Below are positions 23,840-36,128 of a stretch of 64,000 nucleotides of DNA, piece after piece. Under the pieces are notes generated by a model, which was given only the letters and a program-made list of their open reading frames with translations, was not told the DNA's origin and searched no databases. How positions within the stretch are numbered: position 1 is the first letter of the stretch; each line of letters starts with the position of its first letter. Source of the stretch: Adenophora triphylla var. japonica (taxonomy: Eukaryota > Streptophyta > Magnoliopsida > Asterales > Campanulaceae); assembly GCA_022495995.1 (NCBI GenBank), contig JAFEMH010000756.1:310001-374000 (forward strand), written 5' to 3'. The translations under genes were made by a program, and so were the position numbers.

Positions 23840-23875
23840 CTACGTATCCTTAAGAGGGAATCAAGCCGGTCGTAG
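23840..23875 (-). promoter_or_regulatory. CTACG/CGTAG stem-loop between RE3 arrays 5 and 1
   Basis: Outer arms CTACG (23840-23844) and CGTAG (23871-23875) enclose TCC-TTAAGA-GGG. It belongs to the recurring motif that separates arrays in RE1 and RE3. Confidence 0.5.
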
Positions 23876-24159
23876 TTCGAAATCCACCGGGATGCTAGGG
23901 AATGTGTCTAGGATCCTGGGCCTTTTGATAATTCGGAGGCTGTCACTTTAAGGAACTAAAGCCTACGTCGCTATTTGCGGAGATAGAGATAGCTAAAGCT
24001 AAGGGTAATCATGCAACATTTGAGATATTTTGAGGGACTAACGTACCTTTGCTGTGCTTACCTGCAGGAGAGCAAGTTGCGGGGCCGTGTGGTAGTTGAT
24101 AGTGTTGAGAGTCTTGATGCATCTTTGAAAACTTGGCGTTTCTTTCCGAACTGTATTTA

Positions 24160-25005
24160 AGATCTTGGCGTCCCTGACCTACTTGCCTTTGAGAACTTGG
24201 TGCCTTTGACCGAACTGTATTTGAGAACTTGGCGTCCCTGACCGACTTGCCTTTGAGAACTTGACGCCTCTGACCGAACTGTATTTGAGAACTTGGCGTC
24301 CCTGACCGAATTGTATTTTGAGAACTTGGCGTCCCTGACCGATTTGTATTTGAGAACTTGGCGTCCCTGACCGATTTGTATTTTGAGGACTTGACGTCTC
24401 TGACCGATTTGTATTTGAGAACTTGGCGTCCCTGACCGACTGGTATTTTGAGGACTTGGCGTCTCTAACCGATTTGTATTTGAGAACTTGGCATCCCTGA
24501 CCGATTTGTATTTGAGAACTTGGCGTCCCTGACCGATTTGTATTTTGAGGACTTGGCGTCCCTGACCGACTGGTATTTTGAGGACTTGGCGTCTCTGACC
24601 GATTTGTATTTGAGAACTTGGCATCCCTGACCGATTTGTATTTGAGAACTGGGCGTCCCTGACCGATTTGTATTTTGAGGACTTGGCGTCTCTGACCGAT
24701 TTGTATTTTGAGGACTTGGCGTCCCTGACCGACTGGTATTTTGAGGACTTGGCGTCTCTGACCGATTTGTATTTGAGAACTTGGCATCCCTGACCGATTT
24801 GTATTTGAGAACTGGGCGTCCCTGACCGATTTGTATTTTGAGGACTTGGCGTCTTTGACCGATTTGTATTTGAGAACTTGGCGTCCCTGACCGACTGGTA
24901 TTTTGAGAACTTGGCGTCTCTGACCGAATTGTATTTGAGAACTTGGCATCTCTGACCGAACTGTATTTGAGAACTTGGCGTCTCTGACCGAATTGTAGAC
25001 ACTGG
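24160..25005 (-). repeat. RE3 tandem array 1 (32/33-bp units)
   Basis: About 26 units, on the plus strand GAACTTGGCGTCCCTGACCG plus ATTTGTATT. A 65-bp pairing of the GAGAAC and GAGGAC variants recurs, forming a loose higher-order repeat of about four units. The 322-residue ORF on the minus strand (24157-25125) is repetition, not a gene. Homologous to RE1 8098-8630. Confidence 0.9.
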
Positions 25006-27345
25006 AGGTGGTCTTCTACTGGGAAATGCTTTCATCCATTTGTGGACATTGGAGGTCGTCTTTAGCAAGTTGCAGACGTCGGAGCTTGTCTTTGCCAAAC
25101 TGTAGATGTTGGAGGGCGTCTTCATCCATTTGTGGACATTGGAGGTCGTCTTTGGTGAAGATCATCCTTGCCGAAAAGGGAGATTTGATTTCACGTTTGA
25201 ATTCCTGCATTCGTTAGTGAAGAGGAAGATGCATATATGACATTTATGGCGACAGATGCATGCATAGAGCCAAAAAAATGATTGTGAGAGTATCACTGCA
25301 TATGTTTGCGAGATGATGCATTTACTTGCTTTCGAAGATGTACCTAGCCTAAGCTTTTGGCAGGGAAATTACGATTTATGATTTTCAATCACCTAGGATT
25401 TTTCCTATTGATTCAAGTTTTGTGCATGCTACATGAGCCCTTGGGAGATTTTTGTGGGGATGCATGGTGATGTATGTGTCTGGAGACCTGCTTGGGATGA
25501 TTTTGAGCAAGTGGGGATGAGAACCCTTGATCGCGATTTAAACAAATGGGTTGTTGGTGAGGTTTTGTCAGCAATATCACATGGACCTCAATCTTGATGA
25601 GATTGGATTCGGATCCCGGGTCTTGATTGAAATTTTCCCTCTCATTCTTGGTCATTTGAAGCTGATGCTGACAGGCTCTAGGGTACGTTGATACGAGTGA
25701 AGCTTCTTTCATTTGGGTGAGCTGTGACTTTGGCCGAAACCTTGTCCGGAGAATGATTTGATGGAATTGCTAATGCCGGGAGAAAACTTGATCTTGAATT
25801 CCGACGCTACGGGAAGCTGCCGTGTACCAAGTTCTGAAGCTGAAATTCTTTTTTGCGACTTGATAAAATTCGGGTCCAAAAGACCATCTTGACAAAGCCC
25901 CCGGATCCTGAGTAGGCAAAGTCCAGATTTTGAAGAAGCGACTTGGCGAGTCTATCTCGTAGTGAAGAACCCAATGTGGACCCAAAGATGACTATATAAG
26001 CCCCAAAGAAGAGCTGCTACAGGAGAACCTGGGAGAACCGCTTAGCAAGCCCCAGCGTGAAGAAATTCAGAGCAGTCTTATTGCAGAAAGAGTCATCATG
26101 TGACCGAGGGGGCACCCATCTTTTCAGACCTTAGTCAACCAGTTACTGGACAAGACTCAGAAATGTTTACGTGCAGGGGCCTATCTTTTGAAAGGTGGGA
26201 ATGTCTCCCGAATTTGTGTATGACACTCTCGCTTTTGGTTCGACTCTTTTGAGAGAGTATAAGCATCACAAGGTGTGGAAAAGTGTATGGAAGCCCCCTC
26301 GCAGACGTAAAGACAAAGGTTTGGCTTTATTTTCCTATAATGGAGAGAGAGAAGACTTGTCGAGACACTTGAAAACTTGTTTTATTCGTGATGATCACAA
26401 GGCTGCTTAAAACCCTTTGTTAATGTTCGGGTTATTCAACTCCTAAATCTGATATGAACAAATATTTTGATTAATCACGAGGAGAAAATCAACTGATATC
26501 GAGAATCAAGCTCGAAAGGGCGGAAAGTGTATAGGGACGATCCTTGATGAGACCGGATTTTTTTTTTGAGATTTGTTTGTGATTTCGACCGGACCATTTC
26601 TGGTTGCCTACGTTCCCTCCATTATGAAGAGCTCAGGTCGCCGTAGTTCGGGCTTATCCCGAATGAAAAGAGAATGAATGTTGAAATTCGAGGATCTGGG
26701 GACCTTTGTGGATTTTGAGGATTTGGAGGATTGACTAACATATCCCCTTAGAGTGTCCATGAAAGACACGGATGCGAAGCCCCAGTGGGACATTCACGGC
26801 AAGTGTTTGTGGAGTAGAAATGAATTATGCTCACATCAGATTTGAATTTGCACAATCTTTGATTGGTAATTTTGAACCAAAATGGATTAGATTCCAATTT
26901 AAGCAAGCAATGAAGCATTAATTTGATCCTGACGTCGAGGATATTAGAATGAAACTGCTATCCGGTAGGGACTGTAGTTTGGTTTCCGGGCTTCGATCGG
27001 CCATCGGGTGATTTGGGAAATTGTGACCTCTTAAGATGGGAGGTCGGCTGGGCCTTTTACTGACTGGACCTCTAAAGATGAGAGGTTGGCTTGTAGGGAT
27101 GTGTTTGGGAAATCTATGGCGGGGAAGATTGATTGCCTCTAAGAATGAGAGGTCAAATTTTGATTTTGGCCGAAGGCGAGGATAATGGTAACGGGGATAT
27201 CCTCTAAAATCGTGAGGATGGCTTGAGATTGGTTTAAGGTAATGATGAGAGGAAGTCCAAGCTATCGAGAACTTTTTGCGATCTTGCGAGAATTCAGGCT
27301 CCTTTTTGATCATTGGAGAGCTTCTTGAGAAGTCGGGGACTTTTG

Positions 27346-27386
<41 letters not shown>

Positions 27387-28212
27387 TTTTTTTTTTTTTT
27401 TTTTTTTGGAAGGCTTCCTGAGGAGCTTGGAATTATATCCGAGATTGTGAGGATTTTAAAATCCTTCTTTTGAGAATTCGGAAGGCCTCTTTGAGGAGTT
27501 GAGAATTATCTTTCCTTCCTTCACAACTTGAACATTTTATGCATTGCCGACTCTCGAAGCTAACTTCTTTGGCGTTGCTTGGACTTCTCTCAATAAGGAG
27601 CAAAGGTGATGGCTAAACAGGGTTTCAAAAACATGCCGATCTTGAAATGAAAGGATATTGTTTAGTGAGGGTGAGGTAATAGCTTCCCTATGGGTGAAAG
27701 GCTTCAACCGCAATCCCTACTGGATGATCTAAACGAGATTAAGTCTTCATTGTTTGCTTAAGCTTTAAATGAGAAAAGATCCATGCAAATTCATCGAGCA
27801 ATGAGGGGATGATGATGAAAGGGATGTGAGCATATGAGATGCAAGATGGGGAGTTGGTAAGCCCCAATTTGGGAAGGATATCAATTGATTTTCTCACTCC
27901 GATTAATTTAAATATTAATCATTTCAAAGAATTAGTGGTTGAGCAGCACAAGTGATCATTTCGAATAAAACCATTTCAATTAAGTGTAACGTGGGTGCGC
28001 AAATGATGTCTCGAGTCTAGCAAGAAGAGAAAAAAGACTTATATTAAAAGTTAGGCATTTAACCACTATGTCCAAAATGGACTACAACGACAAATGTCCA
28101 GGAAGGACTTAGGTGAAAGAAAAGTACTAGACCCTACGAAGGTTGACTCAAAAGACTATTTTAAAGATAGGTAGCCCCCAGTCTAGCCGCTCTTTGCTGT
28201 TGAACCATGCAT
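25006..28212 (-). other. RE3 non-coding 3' region
   Basis: Reverse-complement counterpart of RE1 4755-8097, with the same landmarks: the T-rich tract at 27352-27408 (RE1's A-rich tract), the stem-loop at 26608-26646, and the junction block next to gag at 28170. I see no conserved coding frame. The short ORFs differ from those of RE1. Confidence 0.65.
26608..26646 (-). promoter_or_regulatory. CTACG/CGTAG stem-loop, RE3 main copy
   Basis: Positional counterpart of RE1 6458-6497, with the inner CTC/GAG pair also conserved. Confidence 0.55.
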
Positions 28213-30600
28213 CTATTCTTCGACGCTGGAGACGGGAGCTATTGCAGATCTTTCCATCAGGATTTCCTTGGCAATCTCTTTCTTAATCCAAACACTTTCA
28301 TCGCATGCGATGGCTGATTCACCGACCTCACAAGGGGGCGAGTCAAATTCCATTATGCCCACAAGGCTTGAACCACCAAACTCGATCATGTTGACACTCA
28401 TGTTGTTAGGGAGCGGGTTATTGATAGTATTAGGCCCTTCGTGCATCTCTAACCTCCCTTGCTCAATCAACCCTTGAATGGCCTTTTTCTCGGGGGGACG
28501 CAATCATCCGTCAGTGCCCATGCGGTACCGATGAAAGGCACAATGCTTGGAGGTATCCAAAGGAGCGTTGGGGTTTCTTGGCCGATAATTATCCAAAGGC
28601 CGGAGCAAACCTTCTTTTACCAATCCTCTAAAGATATCACTTTAAAGGCATCCCAAGGTTTCTCAAGTCTTGGAGCCGGATCTGGATGCATCAGCTTCTT
28701 GGGAACAAAGGAAGTGGCATTGTTAGCGCTCCCGTCCCGCGTAGCCGATCGCCTCTTTGCCTTTAGCGAAAGCGAGAGTAGTGTTGGAGGGAGGAACCCG
28801 ATATCTCGTAGGCGGTGCGGCAATGGCCGCCGATTGTAAGCCTTTTCAAACTTAGCCCCGGAATTAACCATTGCACGCAAGTCGCCGTAGGGGAAGTGGC
28901 CGAGGGAAGCTCTCAAATGCGGCTTCAAGCATGACCGAAAGATGTCTAATCGCTCTCGTCGAGGGAGGAATGGCCATTTTACCGAGCTTTAAGTTCCACC
29001 TCTTATAGAAATCCCCAATATTCTCATTGTGGCGCCGCATCATTGTTTGCGGAGTCAACTCGTTTGTCTCCCATTCCAAGTTGGCTTTATACTTATCTCG
29101 TGAAAGTACCGGTAATCTGCTCCCAAGTAGCCCTAGCTTCAGCCGCAATCGGAAAAACCATTTCAAAGCCCCCGACTTCAAAGAGAGACTAAAGTAATCG
29201 GCCAACCGCCGGTTTGTGCATCCCTTAGCCTTCATTGCCAAAGTATAGGTGTCCAAGTGAGTTTTAGGGCATGCACTCCCGTCAAACAATTCCAGAGTGG
29301 GCATCACAAACTTGTGAGGCAAGTGGGGACAATCGAGCCTGGATCTCAGAAAGCCGAAGAGCAAGAGTTCTTTTTGGCACAATTCAGCAATCGTGCTTTC
29401 ATTTCCTTGTGTTGCTTCATAAACCAAGCCAATTGGGGATCCAAAGGTGGAGCGGGAATTCCCGAGCCGATATTTGAGCTAGGAAGAGGACTAGCCGCTG
29501 GTGGTGCATTGTGGAAGGAATACCATATCCCTGAGCATAGGTGAAAACTCCGTCCTTGGCCCAAATTTCCTTGGGGAGTGTAGGTAGGAGCTTGGGCAAA
29601 GGGATAGAATCCAGCCTGACTTGCCGTTGGCTTCCAATCGGCGGGGAAGATGGAGGCAGATCTGAGGTAGCCGATGGCTTGGATTTCCGGAGTGAGACCC
29701 ATAAGTAGGCTTAAGTGCGGGCCGCCGTCCCCGGTTGTTGAATTGCATGGCTGGTTGTGGCGAGGATGCATAACCGAGAGGATACCGTGGTCCTGGTGAT
29801 TCGATGAAACCGGGATGGAGGTTTGGCAACCCATCGAACCCCGAGTGATAACCGGATTTGTGAAAGCCGCGTGAGGAGCAACCGAACCGCATTCATTCTA
29901 AGGAGGGGCTCCCGATCGCGGCCCGCAACTGCATCGTGGCGGCATTCCAAACCGTGGCCGTTGTGAAGGTCCTGATTGACGGTTCCGAACCGCGGTGGGA
30001 TTCCACCCGCTGTGGCATTCCGAGGTATCCCCAACCGTGAGAGGACATTCCGCATCGACTTTGCCCCCACCGAGGAGCCGTGAACCGATTCGTCCCATCA
30101 GCCGCAGGGATCCAGTGGTCCGACCTGCAGATCGAGGAGCATGGGTTCTCGTAGCACCGAAGGAGGTTGGTAGTGGCATCTTTGGAGCCTGGGGCGACGA
30201 AGATTAGGATTGGAGTCTTACTCTTCTCCCACGGTGAAGGTGCCATCTGGGTTAAGGCTAGCGGCCAGACCATGGCTCTTAATAGCTTCCATGAGGCCGT
30301 TTCAACCAGTGCTTCGTCGCACTCTCATCTCGTTTCGCTAACCGATTCCACCGCTGTTCGCCCGAGGAGTCCCGGTGGCGGAGTGACGTTGTCCCCCTCG
30401 TTACCCGATGCACATTCTCAAACCCGGAGTTGAAACAAACGATGAAGCCGACGATGCGCTTGACTCTTCCCAACCTGGATCAAACGGTGACCCGGTGCCC
30501 GAAACCAAGCTTTGTGCGGAGCTCATGGGGAAAGACACGAGGGTTCGGATGGCGGGATTTGAAGGAGGGTAGGTGTTTGGGCTTTAGGCTCATGCAACAT
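28213..30600 (-). pseudogene. RE3 gag pseudogene
   Basis: Decayed Gag. The start at 30600 is the ATG matching RE1 2467 and RE4 51208. N-terminal Pro/Gln/Gly-rich pieces lie at 29346-30273. The core domain is the best preserved part (29427-28864), with SACPKTHLDTYTLAMKAKG, DKYKANLEWETN and NIGDFYKRWNLKLGK. The C-terminal part is at 28928-28213, with IQGLIEQGRLEMHEGPNTI and NMIEFGGSSLVG. Frameshifts separate the pieces. A short out-of-frame stretch after KWFFR is shared with RE1. Since the LTRs are nearly identical, the reading frame was probably already broken when this copy inserted. Confidence 0.82.
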
Positions 30601-31760
30601 GCAGCTATTTGTTCATGTTTACTTAAGACACGCTTTATTAACCTAATCGGTTGGAAAAGATTGCTCTTCTTTTCGCAAACTACCCCGATTCCCGGATCAC
30701 GGGCCCCGTCACTACGTCTATAAGCCCCTCGTATTTCACCTGTATTTCGACCTCCCAGGGTGGACAGCCCCGGGCGAGGGTCCTATAGGGCAAGCGGGTC
30801 CCATCGACCGAAAAGAAAAACGATCCTAAAAGTCTGGCGGGTAATCGAGTCTTAACGAGCATTCGATGTAAATTATGGACAAAGCTGACGTCGATAGTCA
30901 AGATCATGTCCAGGGGCTCGACGAAAAGCTCGGCATGATTTGACCGATAAGCATCCACGATTGATCTTGACTTGTCGTCGCTAAGCCGTAATTAGGCATG
31001 GAATATTCATTAATCCTTGATGACTCAAAGGTCAATGCCGGGAGTCGTGTATAATTTGTGCCGCCGAGCCGAAGTCAAGGCGCCGGCCAATATCTTGGTC
31101 AAAGTCCGCGGCGGAAAACCGGCGTAACTTCGACCGATTAGGGTCCCCGAAAGATATTGAGTCGGTATGCCGACAAAGGCTTGAAAGGAAAGGTCTATAC
31201 ACGTACAGGTACGCATGACACGTACCGTACTAAAAACCAACCGGGTCTCGGACAAAGTGTGTCACGGACAAGTGCATGGTCGACACGAGGCTCCATGGGA
31301 TGTTTGGGTAGTCCTGTGCTCGTCCGAGAGGCGTAATAAGACCAAACGGACTGCGACAAGGATTTCCCGGGTTAGGGACGTAGTGTGCAAAGTGTACGGT
31401 CACGTGCGCGTAGTGTGCAAGCAAATCTATCTTCTTTTTCCGAGTAAAATAGAGATTTTTTATGTGTCTTAAAAAGGCATGATGCATGATTTTTTTTTTT
31501 TTGAAAATTTTCTTCTTTTTTTTTTTTTGAAATTTTTTTTTTGAAAATTAATGAACACATAAGCACATAATCACAAAAATTCCAACAGTTAGGGACATGA
31601 TTTCCGACAGTCAAAATTTTGACTTTTTCCGAGGCGGCCAAAACAAACACGAAAATGTGCAAAAATCAACACACACAAAACAAAGGATTTCAAATGTCGG
31701 GACGGAAGCTTGACCCTCAAAAGTTTTTCTCTTTTTTTTTGAAAAGATAAAACTTGTTTG
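30601..31760 (-). other. RE3 untranslated leader
   Basis: Reverse-complement counterpart of RE1 1205-2466. It contains the conserved pre-gag block with the stem-loop (30754-30774), the GCACACTACG segment at 31378-31425, and T-rich tracts at 31490-31545. No gene seen. Confidence 0.7.
30754..30774 (-). promoter_or_regulatory. Leader stem-loop (RE3 copy)
   Basis: On the minus strand, CCCGGGG, loop CTGTCCA, CCCTGGG: a 7-bp stem with one G-U pair in RNA. The loop is identical to RE4's. Confidence 0.6.
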
Positions 31761-31778
31761 TCCCCAGCGGAGTCGCCA
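31761..31778 (-). other. RE3 primer-binding site
   Basis: Reverse complement of TGGCGACTCCGCTGGGGA, one base inside the 5' LTR end, identical to RE1's. It fixes the element's orientation as minus. Confidence 0.85.
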
Positions 31779-31779
31779 C

Positions 31780-33477
31780 TGTGATGTACCCGATTTTTTT
31801 TGTGAAAATCAAACGGAGTCGCCACGCCATTTTTGTTTTAAGGGCCAAAACTTTGAAAAAAGCCCGAGATCAGAAATTTAGGTTCGGAGGTCACGTTACG
31901 TGCCGGGAAGGACGTTAGTGTGCACCCGGAACGCCTCGTAAAACGAGTCTTCCAAACATTCAAAATCCTTTGTTGTATGTGTGTGTGTGTGTGTTTTGGC
32001 CAAAATAAGTTGAAACTGAGGTAAGTAAAAATTGGGAACTCTTTTTAAGGCTTTAAACTGATCCCATGATTTTTTGGATGATTTTTGGGTTGAGATTTGG
32101 AACTCAAAAGATTTTTGGAAGTTGAAAACCATTTCTGCCAGAATGAAAAAGGCAGTTGACCCTTGACTTTGAAATGGACTTTAGGGCTTGAAAACTCCAG
32201 AATCTGGGAAAAGTCCTGGAATGAAAAATGTTCAAAACACCTTAAAAAAGGTTTCTATAAAAGAACTTTTCATTTTGGAGATGATTTGAGGGGTCAAAAC
32301 CTTCTGGAAATCTCAGATCTGAAATCTGGATTTCCAGAGACTGATGAACTGACCTTTAAAAGAAAATTTTAAAAATGGAGTTTTACTCACGAAAAAAATA
32401 AATTAAAAATATGTATGGAAATCTATGGATGTTGGCTACAAAAAGTATTTTGTAGTCAACACCCAATTCCAAGTTTTACTGGGTCCAAAAAATAGGGAAA
32501 TGGACTGAGTTCTCAGAACAATGCTACTGGACAGCAAGATGTTCTTGAAGGAAAATGTGATTTTTGGGGGATTTGCATCTATGTTCACCCCATTTTCATC
32601 CCTAGACTTTATTCCACTACCTTGTGTCAAGTGGTTATCATATTCAAGTCATCCTTGGGGAATTTATGGGGTTTAAACATATCCTTTGCAAAGGGAAAGG
32701 GGATCTTTGTAAAGATGAATTTAAAGAGAAAAATCAATTTGGAGATTTAAAATGTAGACCATTTGAGATGGTCATTCATGAAGATGAACTTCAAGATGAC
32801 CATCTTAGGTCAAAACTTAAGTTAAACTAGACATCAAGTAGATCCAAGTAAGAAGAACAAGATGAACAAGAAGTTAAAAGAGAATTTTAGGGTTTTGAGA
32901 AGGAGGGCTTTACCAATGGTGACACCCTATCTTCCTAGGCTTGGAATTTGACTTGAGGAGTATCAAGATTTGGTGTTTGGCTTGAGGAGTATCAAGGTTT
33001 GGTGTTTGGATTTGTGTTTGGAGTGATATTGGGAAATATTCAAGAGAAAATGGTGGCAATCTAGAGATTCCCACAGTTTTCTCTCTATATTTCGCCAGAG
33101 TTTCGTTGCTGTGATCAAAATGTCTTGTGTAAACTGAGAGAGGAGGGTTCAATTTATAGGACCCTGTGAGAAGCAAAGATGTCCGCGCGGACAAGGTAGG
33201 TGGCGTGCACTGTTCACTTCGCTGCTGCAGGCCTTTTGGACAGAAGGAATAATCTTTTTGAAAATTCAAACTGTTTGTGTTTTTCAACTTGCCAATTCGG
33301 GTTTTTTCTATTTCTTTTGCTTTTTAGGATTCCTTTTTTGGTTTAACTTTAAATGGCAAACCCTAATCTACCCTTGCTTGGTTAGAAAGGTTAGAAATTG
33401 TTAGAAATGTTAGAAATGTTAAAACTTTCGTTAACATTCTAACGAAAAAGCTACCAACTCAAATTGGAGCACTTACA
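31780..33477 (-). repeat. RE3 5' LTR
   Basis: 1698 bp, near-identical to 20439-22133. Differences noted by eye include GAATCTGGG for GAATATGGG, AAAGAAC for AAATAAC, and GAGAGAGG for GAGATAGG, with a microsatellite length change. It terminates at CTTACA, followed by TSD GAAAG. Confidence 0.93.
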
Positions 33478-33482
33478 GAAAG
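33478..33482. repeat. RE3 target-site duplication, right copy (GAAAG)
   Basis: Matches 20434-20438. RE2's gag frame resumes directly after it. Confidence 0.92.
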
Positions 33483-33862
33483 ACCCGAAGGAAAAGCATG
33501 CCCCAAACACAGAGCCATCTTACCAGTACAGAGCAGCAACTGCATTCAACCCTGCACCGGCCCTCGGCAAAGGAAAAGACACCACTGCCAACCACCCCCA
33601 GAAGGGACATCAGTCAAACAATGGGGACACATCCCAGCGAAGCAACAGCTTTTCCGGAAAGCAACCTCTCATCCGCTTCGACAAGCTAGACATGCCTCTA
33701 AGTAAAATGTTAGAGGAACTGATCAAAGAAGACCTACTCAAACCTATGGAGAACTACAAGCCAAAGGATCCCACAGCCAAGGCTGACAGCAAATATCAGC
33801 GCCTTCCACCAAGATTTCACGGGCACGTAATCGATAATCGCCTCGGTGCGATATGAAATTCG
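33483..33862 (+). pseudogene. RE2 gag, 3' portion
   Basis: Continues the gag frame broken at 20438. It contains HAPNTEPSYQYRAAT, a Ser/Asn/Gly-rich linker, then MPLSKMLEELIKEDLLKPME, which aligns with RE4 Gag residues 407-426. The knuckle region is degenerate (FHGHVIDN, with only part of the Cys/His set seen in RE4). The frame ends at about 33856, after which a further stretch with LVDDGKLKRPGKLQQ is readable before the post-integrase region starts. No protease follows. Confidence 0.75.
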
Positions 33863-34916
33863 GTTAGTAGATGACGGAAAGCTCAAGCGTCCCGGCAAGC
33901 TTCAACAACAAAAGAGCAGCCTAGAGCTGGGCTACCTATCCTCGAGATCTGTCAATTGTCTTTTGGTCAACCTTCGTAGGTTCTAGTACTTTCCTCGTTC
34001 AATCAAGTCCGCCTCGGACATTGTAGTTATCTTAAATTTTCTATAAATAAGTGTCTTTTTTCTCTTCTTGCTAGACTTGAGACATTATTTGCACACCTAC
34101 ATTACAACTAATGAAATGGTTATATCCTAAATGATCACTTGCATTGCTCAACAAATAATCTCTGGAAATAACTAATGTTCTGATTAATCGGTGTGAGAAA
34201 GTCAATTGGTGCCCTCCCCATACACTTTCCTCACCTCATAAAGGCCTCCCTCAAGCCATACACTTCCCAAAACATGTCCCCACCATCACCTTGACCAAGT
34301 CAACGACGGCGGCAAAATCAAGGAACAATAAAAGGTCACTCAACCTCGAAACATTGACCCCATGTCGACAACAACCTCGGAGCTCGCCTTCGCCCTCATG
34401 CGCATCGAGAAAGTTCAAGCAGGAGCTTGCCTTCGTCCTCAAGAACTTCAAAAAAAAAGAGAGAAAAGTTCAAACAAGAACTTAAAAAAAAAAAAAAGAG
34501 AAAAGTTCAAACAAGAACTGCAAAAAAAAAAGAAAAAAAAGAGAGAGAAAAGTTCAAACAAGAACTTCAAAAAAAAAGTGAGGCCAAGGACCCAGCACCG
34601 CCAATCAAAAGCTTGACAGATGGGCAAACAAAGTTAAAGCTCAAAGAATGGAGGTTGTCGATAACAATGGAGCAGTCAAAGCAAAGGCAAAAACACATCA
34701 TAAGCCCTTACACTACATTCTAATTCTTTCTCCCCCGGTGAAAGACGCTGATCAAGAAGCAATGGAATCACGGAAGAAGCCGTCAACAACGACTTGTCAA
34801 GGAATCACCTCAAGGCCCGTACCTCATCGTCCAAACATCCCATCCGAGCCTTTTCACCAAAAGGACCACAAATGTTCATACCCTATTCCCAAAGCCAAAA
34901 CACAGTTCAGCCAGAA

Positions 34917-34955
34917 CTACGACGACCTGAGCTCCTTACACTTAGGGGAACGTAG
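34917..34955 (+). promoter_or_regulatory. CTACG/CGTAG stem-loop, RE2 copy
   Basis: Outer stem CTACG/CGTAG with inner CTCC/GGGG (one U-G pair), followed by GCAACC. Confidence 0.55.
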
Positions 34956-35540
34956 GCAACCAGAAATGGTTCGGTCATAAACACATACAAATCCCATAAA
35001 CCCGGTCTCATCAATGACCTCCCCTATACACAGACCTTTCTTTCACACACAGCCAACTTTGATCCGCGACATCAGTTGACTTTCTTCTCACGGTTAATCA
35101 AGACATTTGTTCATATCGGGATTAATGGTTGAACAACCTGAACATTAACAAAGGGTTTAAAGCAATCTTGTGATCATTATGAATAAAACATGTTTTCAGA
35201 TGTCTCAACAAGCCTTCTTTTCCTACGATAATAGGAAAAATAGAGCTAAACACTGTCTTTCTGTCAGCAAGAGCTTCCATACACTTCTCCAAACCTCTCT
35301 ACGCTCATACTCTCCCAAAAGAGTCAAACCCAAAATGAGTTCTGGTGCGTGCATTAAACTAGGCATCCACATAAAATTGGGATTCGTTCCCACTTCTCTA
35401 AAATACGTCCTTTAGCGTATACATTACAAGCCACATCTTATACACTTTGCTTGACCAATCGAAAAAAATAAAGGACGGTTGCCTCGTCAGGCCACATGAG
35501 GTTCAACTCAAATTGGGGCTGCATCAGATTCACTCTAGAA

Positions 35541-35548
35541 TCCCCACA
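35541..35548. repeat. Target-site duplication of the foldback element, left copy
   Basis: TCCCCACA, repeated as TCCCTACA at 45915-45922 (one mismatch). Eight bases fits the hAT superfamily. Confidence 0.72.
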
Positions 35549-36128
35549 TAGGGCTGTTACACGAACCGAGTTGCTCGAACTCGACTCGGGCTCGACTCGA
35601 AAAAACTCGACTCGAATGAGCTCGATTTAAAGTTCGAGCTCGAGCTCGAACGAGAATTTTAACTCGTAAAATTTTCGAGTCGAACATGCTCGACTCGTGA
35701 GCTCGAGAAAGCTCGTTTCGAACTCGACTCGAGTTCGACTCGAAAAACTCGATAAAAACTTGAATTTTTAATTATTTATTTTCATATACACATATGTGAT
35801 ATGGCATTTATAAACTTCATTTTTGTCCACAGCCCAAGATTCCTTAGAAAGCCTTATCTTGAGCCTCATTATATAGAGGATAAAACATGGAAGTTTCATT
35901 TTTGTTTCAATGTGGGATAACTACCCATGGCCACGGCCAAGGCCATGGCCGACCAATCCCAAGGCCAAGGCCGAGCCATGGACGGCCAATCCCAACGCCA
36001 AGGCAGTCAAGGCCAAGAGCCAAGGCAGCCATGGCCAAGGCAGCCAAGGCCAAGGCCAAGGGCCAAGGCAGCCAAGGCCAAGCAAGCCTAATGTTTATTT
36101 TTTTTGAAAAATAAATATTTCATAAATT

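Larger units (their letters stand above)
20439..33477 (-). mobile_element. RE3: complete gag-only LTR retrotransposon inserted in RE2 gag
   Basis: A 13.0 kb element on the minus strand with LTRs at 31780-33477 (5') and 20439-22133 (3'), primer-binding site 31761-31778, leader, frameshifted gag, 3' region, three tandem arrays and a polypurine tract. It is flanked by GAAAG. The two LTRs differ by about ten substitutions and two small indels by eye, so the insertion is recent. It has no protease, reverse transcriptase or integrase. It is the same family as RE1 (opposite orientation) and the source family of the solo LTR at 54249. A recent insertion without pol implies that another element supplied the enzymes. 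Confidence 0.92.
33863..35548 (+). other. RE2 3' region, left part
   Basis: Non-coding. It starts with the junction block GGGCTACCTATC. The segment 34240-34420 (ACCATCACCTTGACCAAGTCAACGACGGCGG in part) matches RE4 57860-58000, which lies downstream of integrase. An A-rich tandem of four to five units with GAGAAAAGTTCAAACAAGAAC is at 34445-34585, and the stem-loop is at 34917-34955. The recurring phrase AATTGGGGCT continues on the far side of the foldback element at 45950-46095. Confidence 0.65.

Noticed and set aside
22565..25005. CRISPR-like appearance of regular 28-33-bp repeats
   Set aside because: Units are contiguous without unique spacers, there are no cas genes, and the context is a plant LTR retrotransposon.
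24157..25125. A 322-residue ORF with GTPSSQIQIG-type repeats
   Set aside because: It lies wholly in the 32/33-bp array 1 of RE3. No domain, and frames change with unit length.
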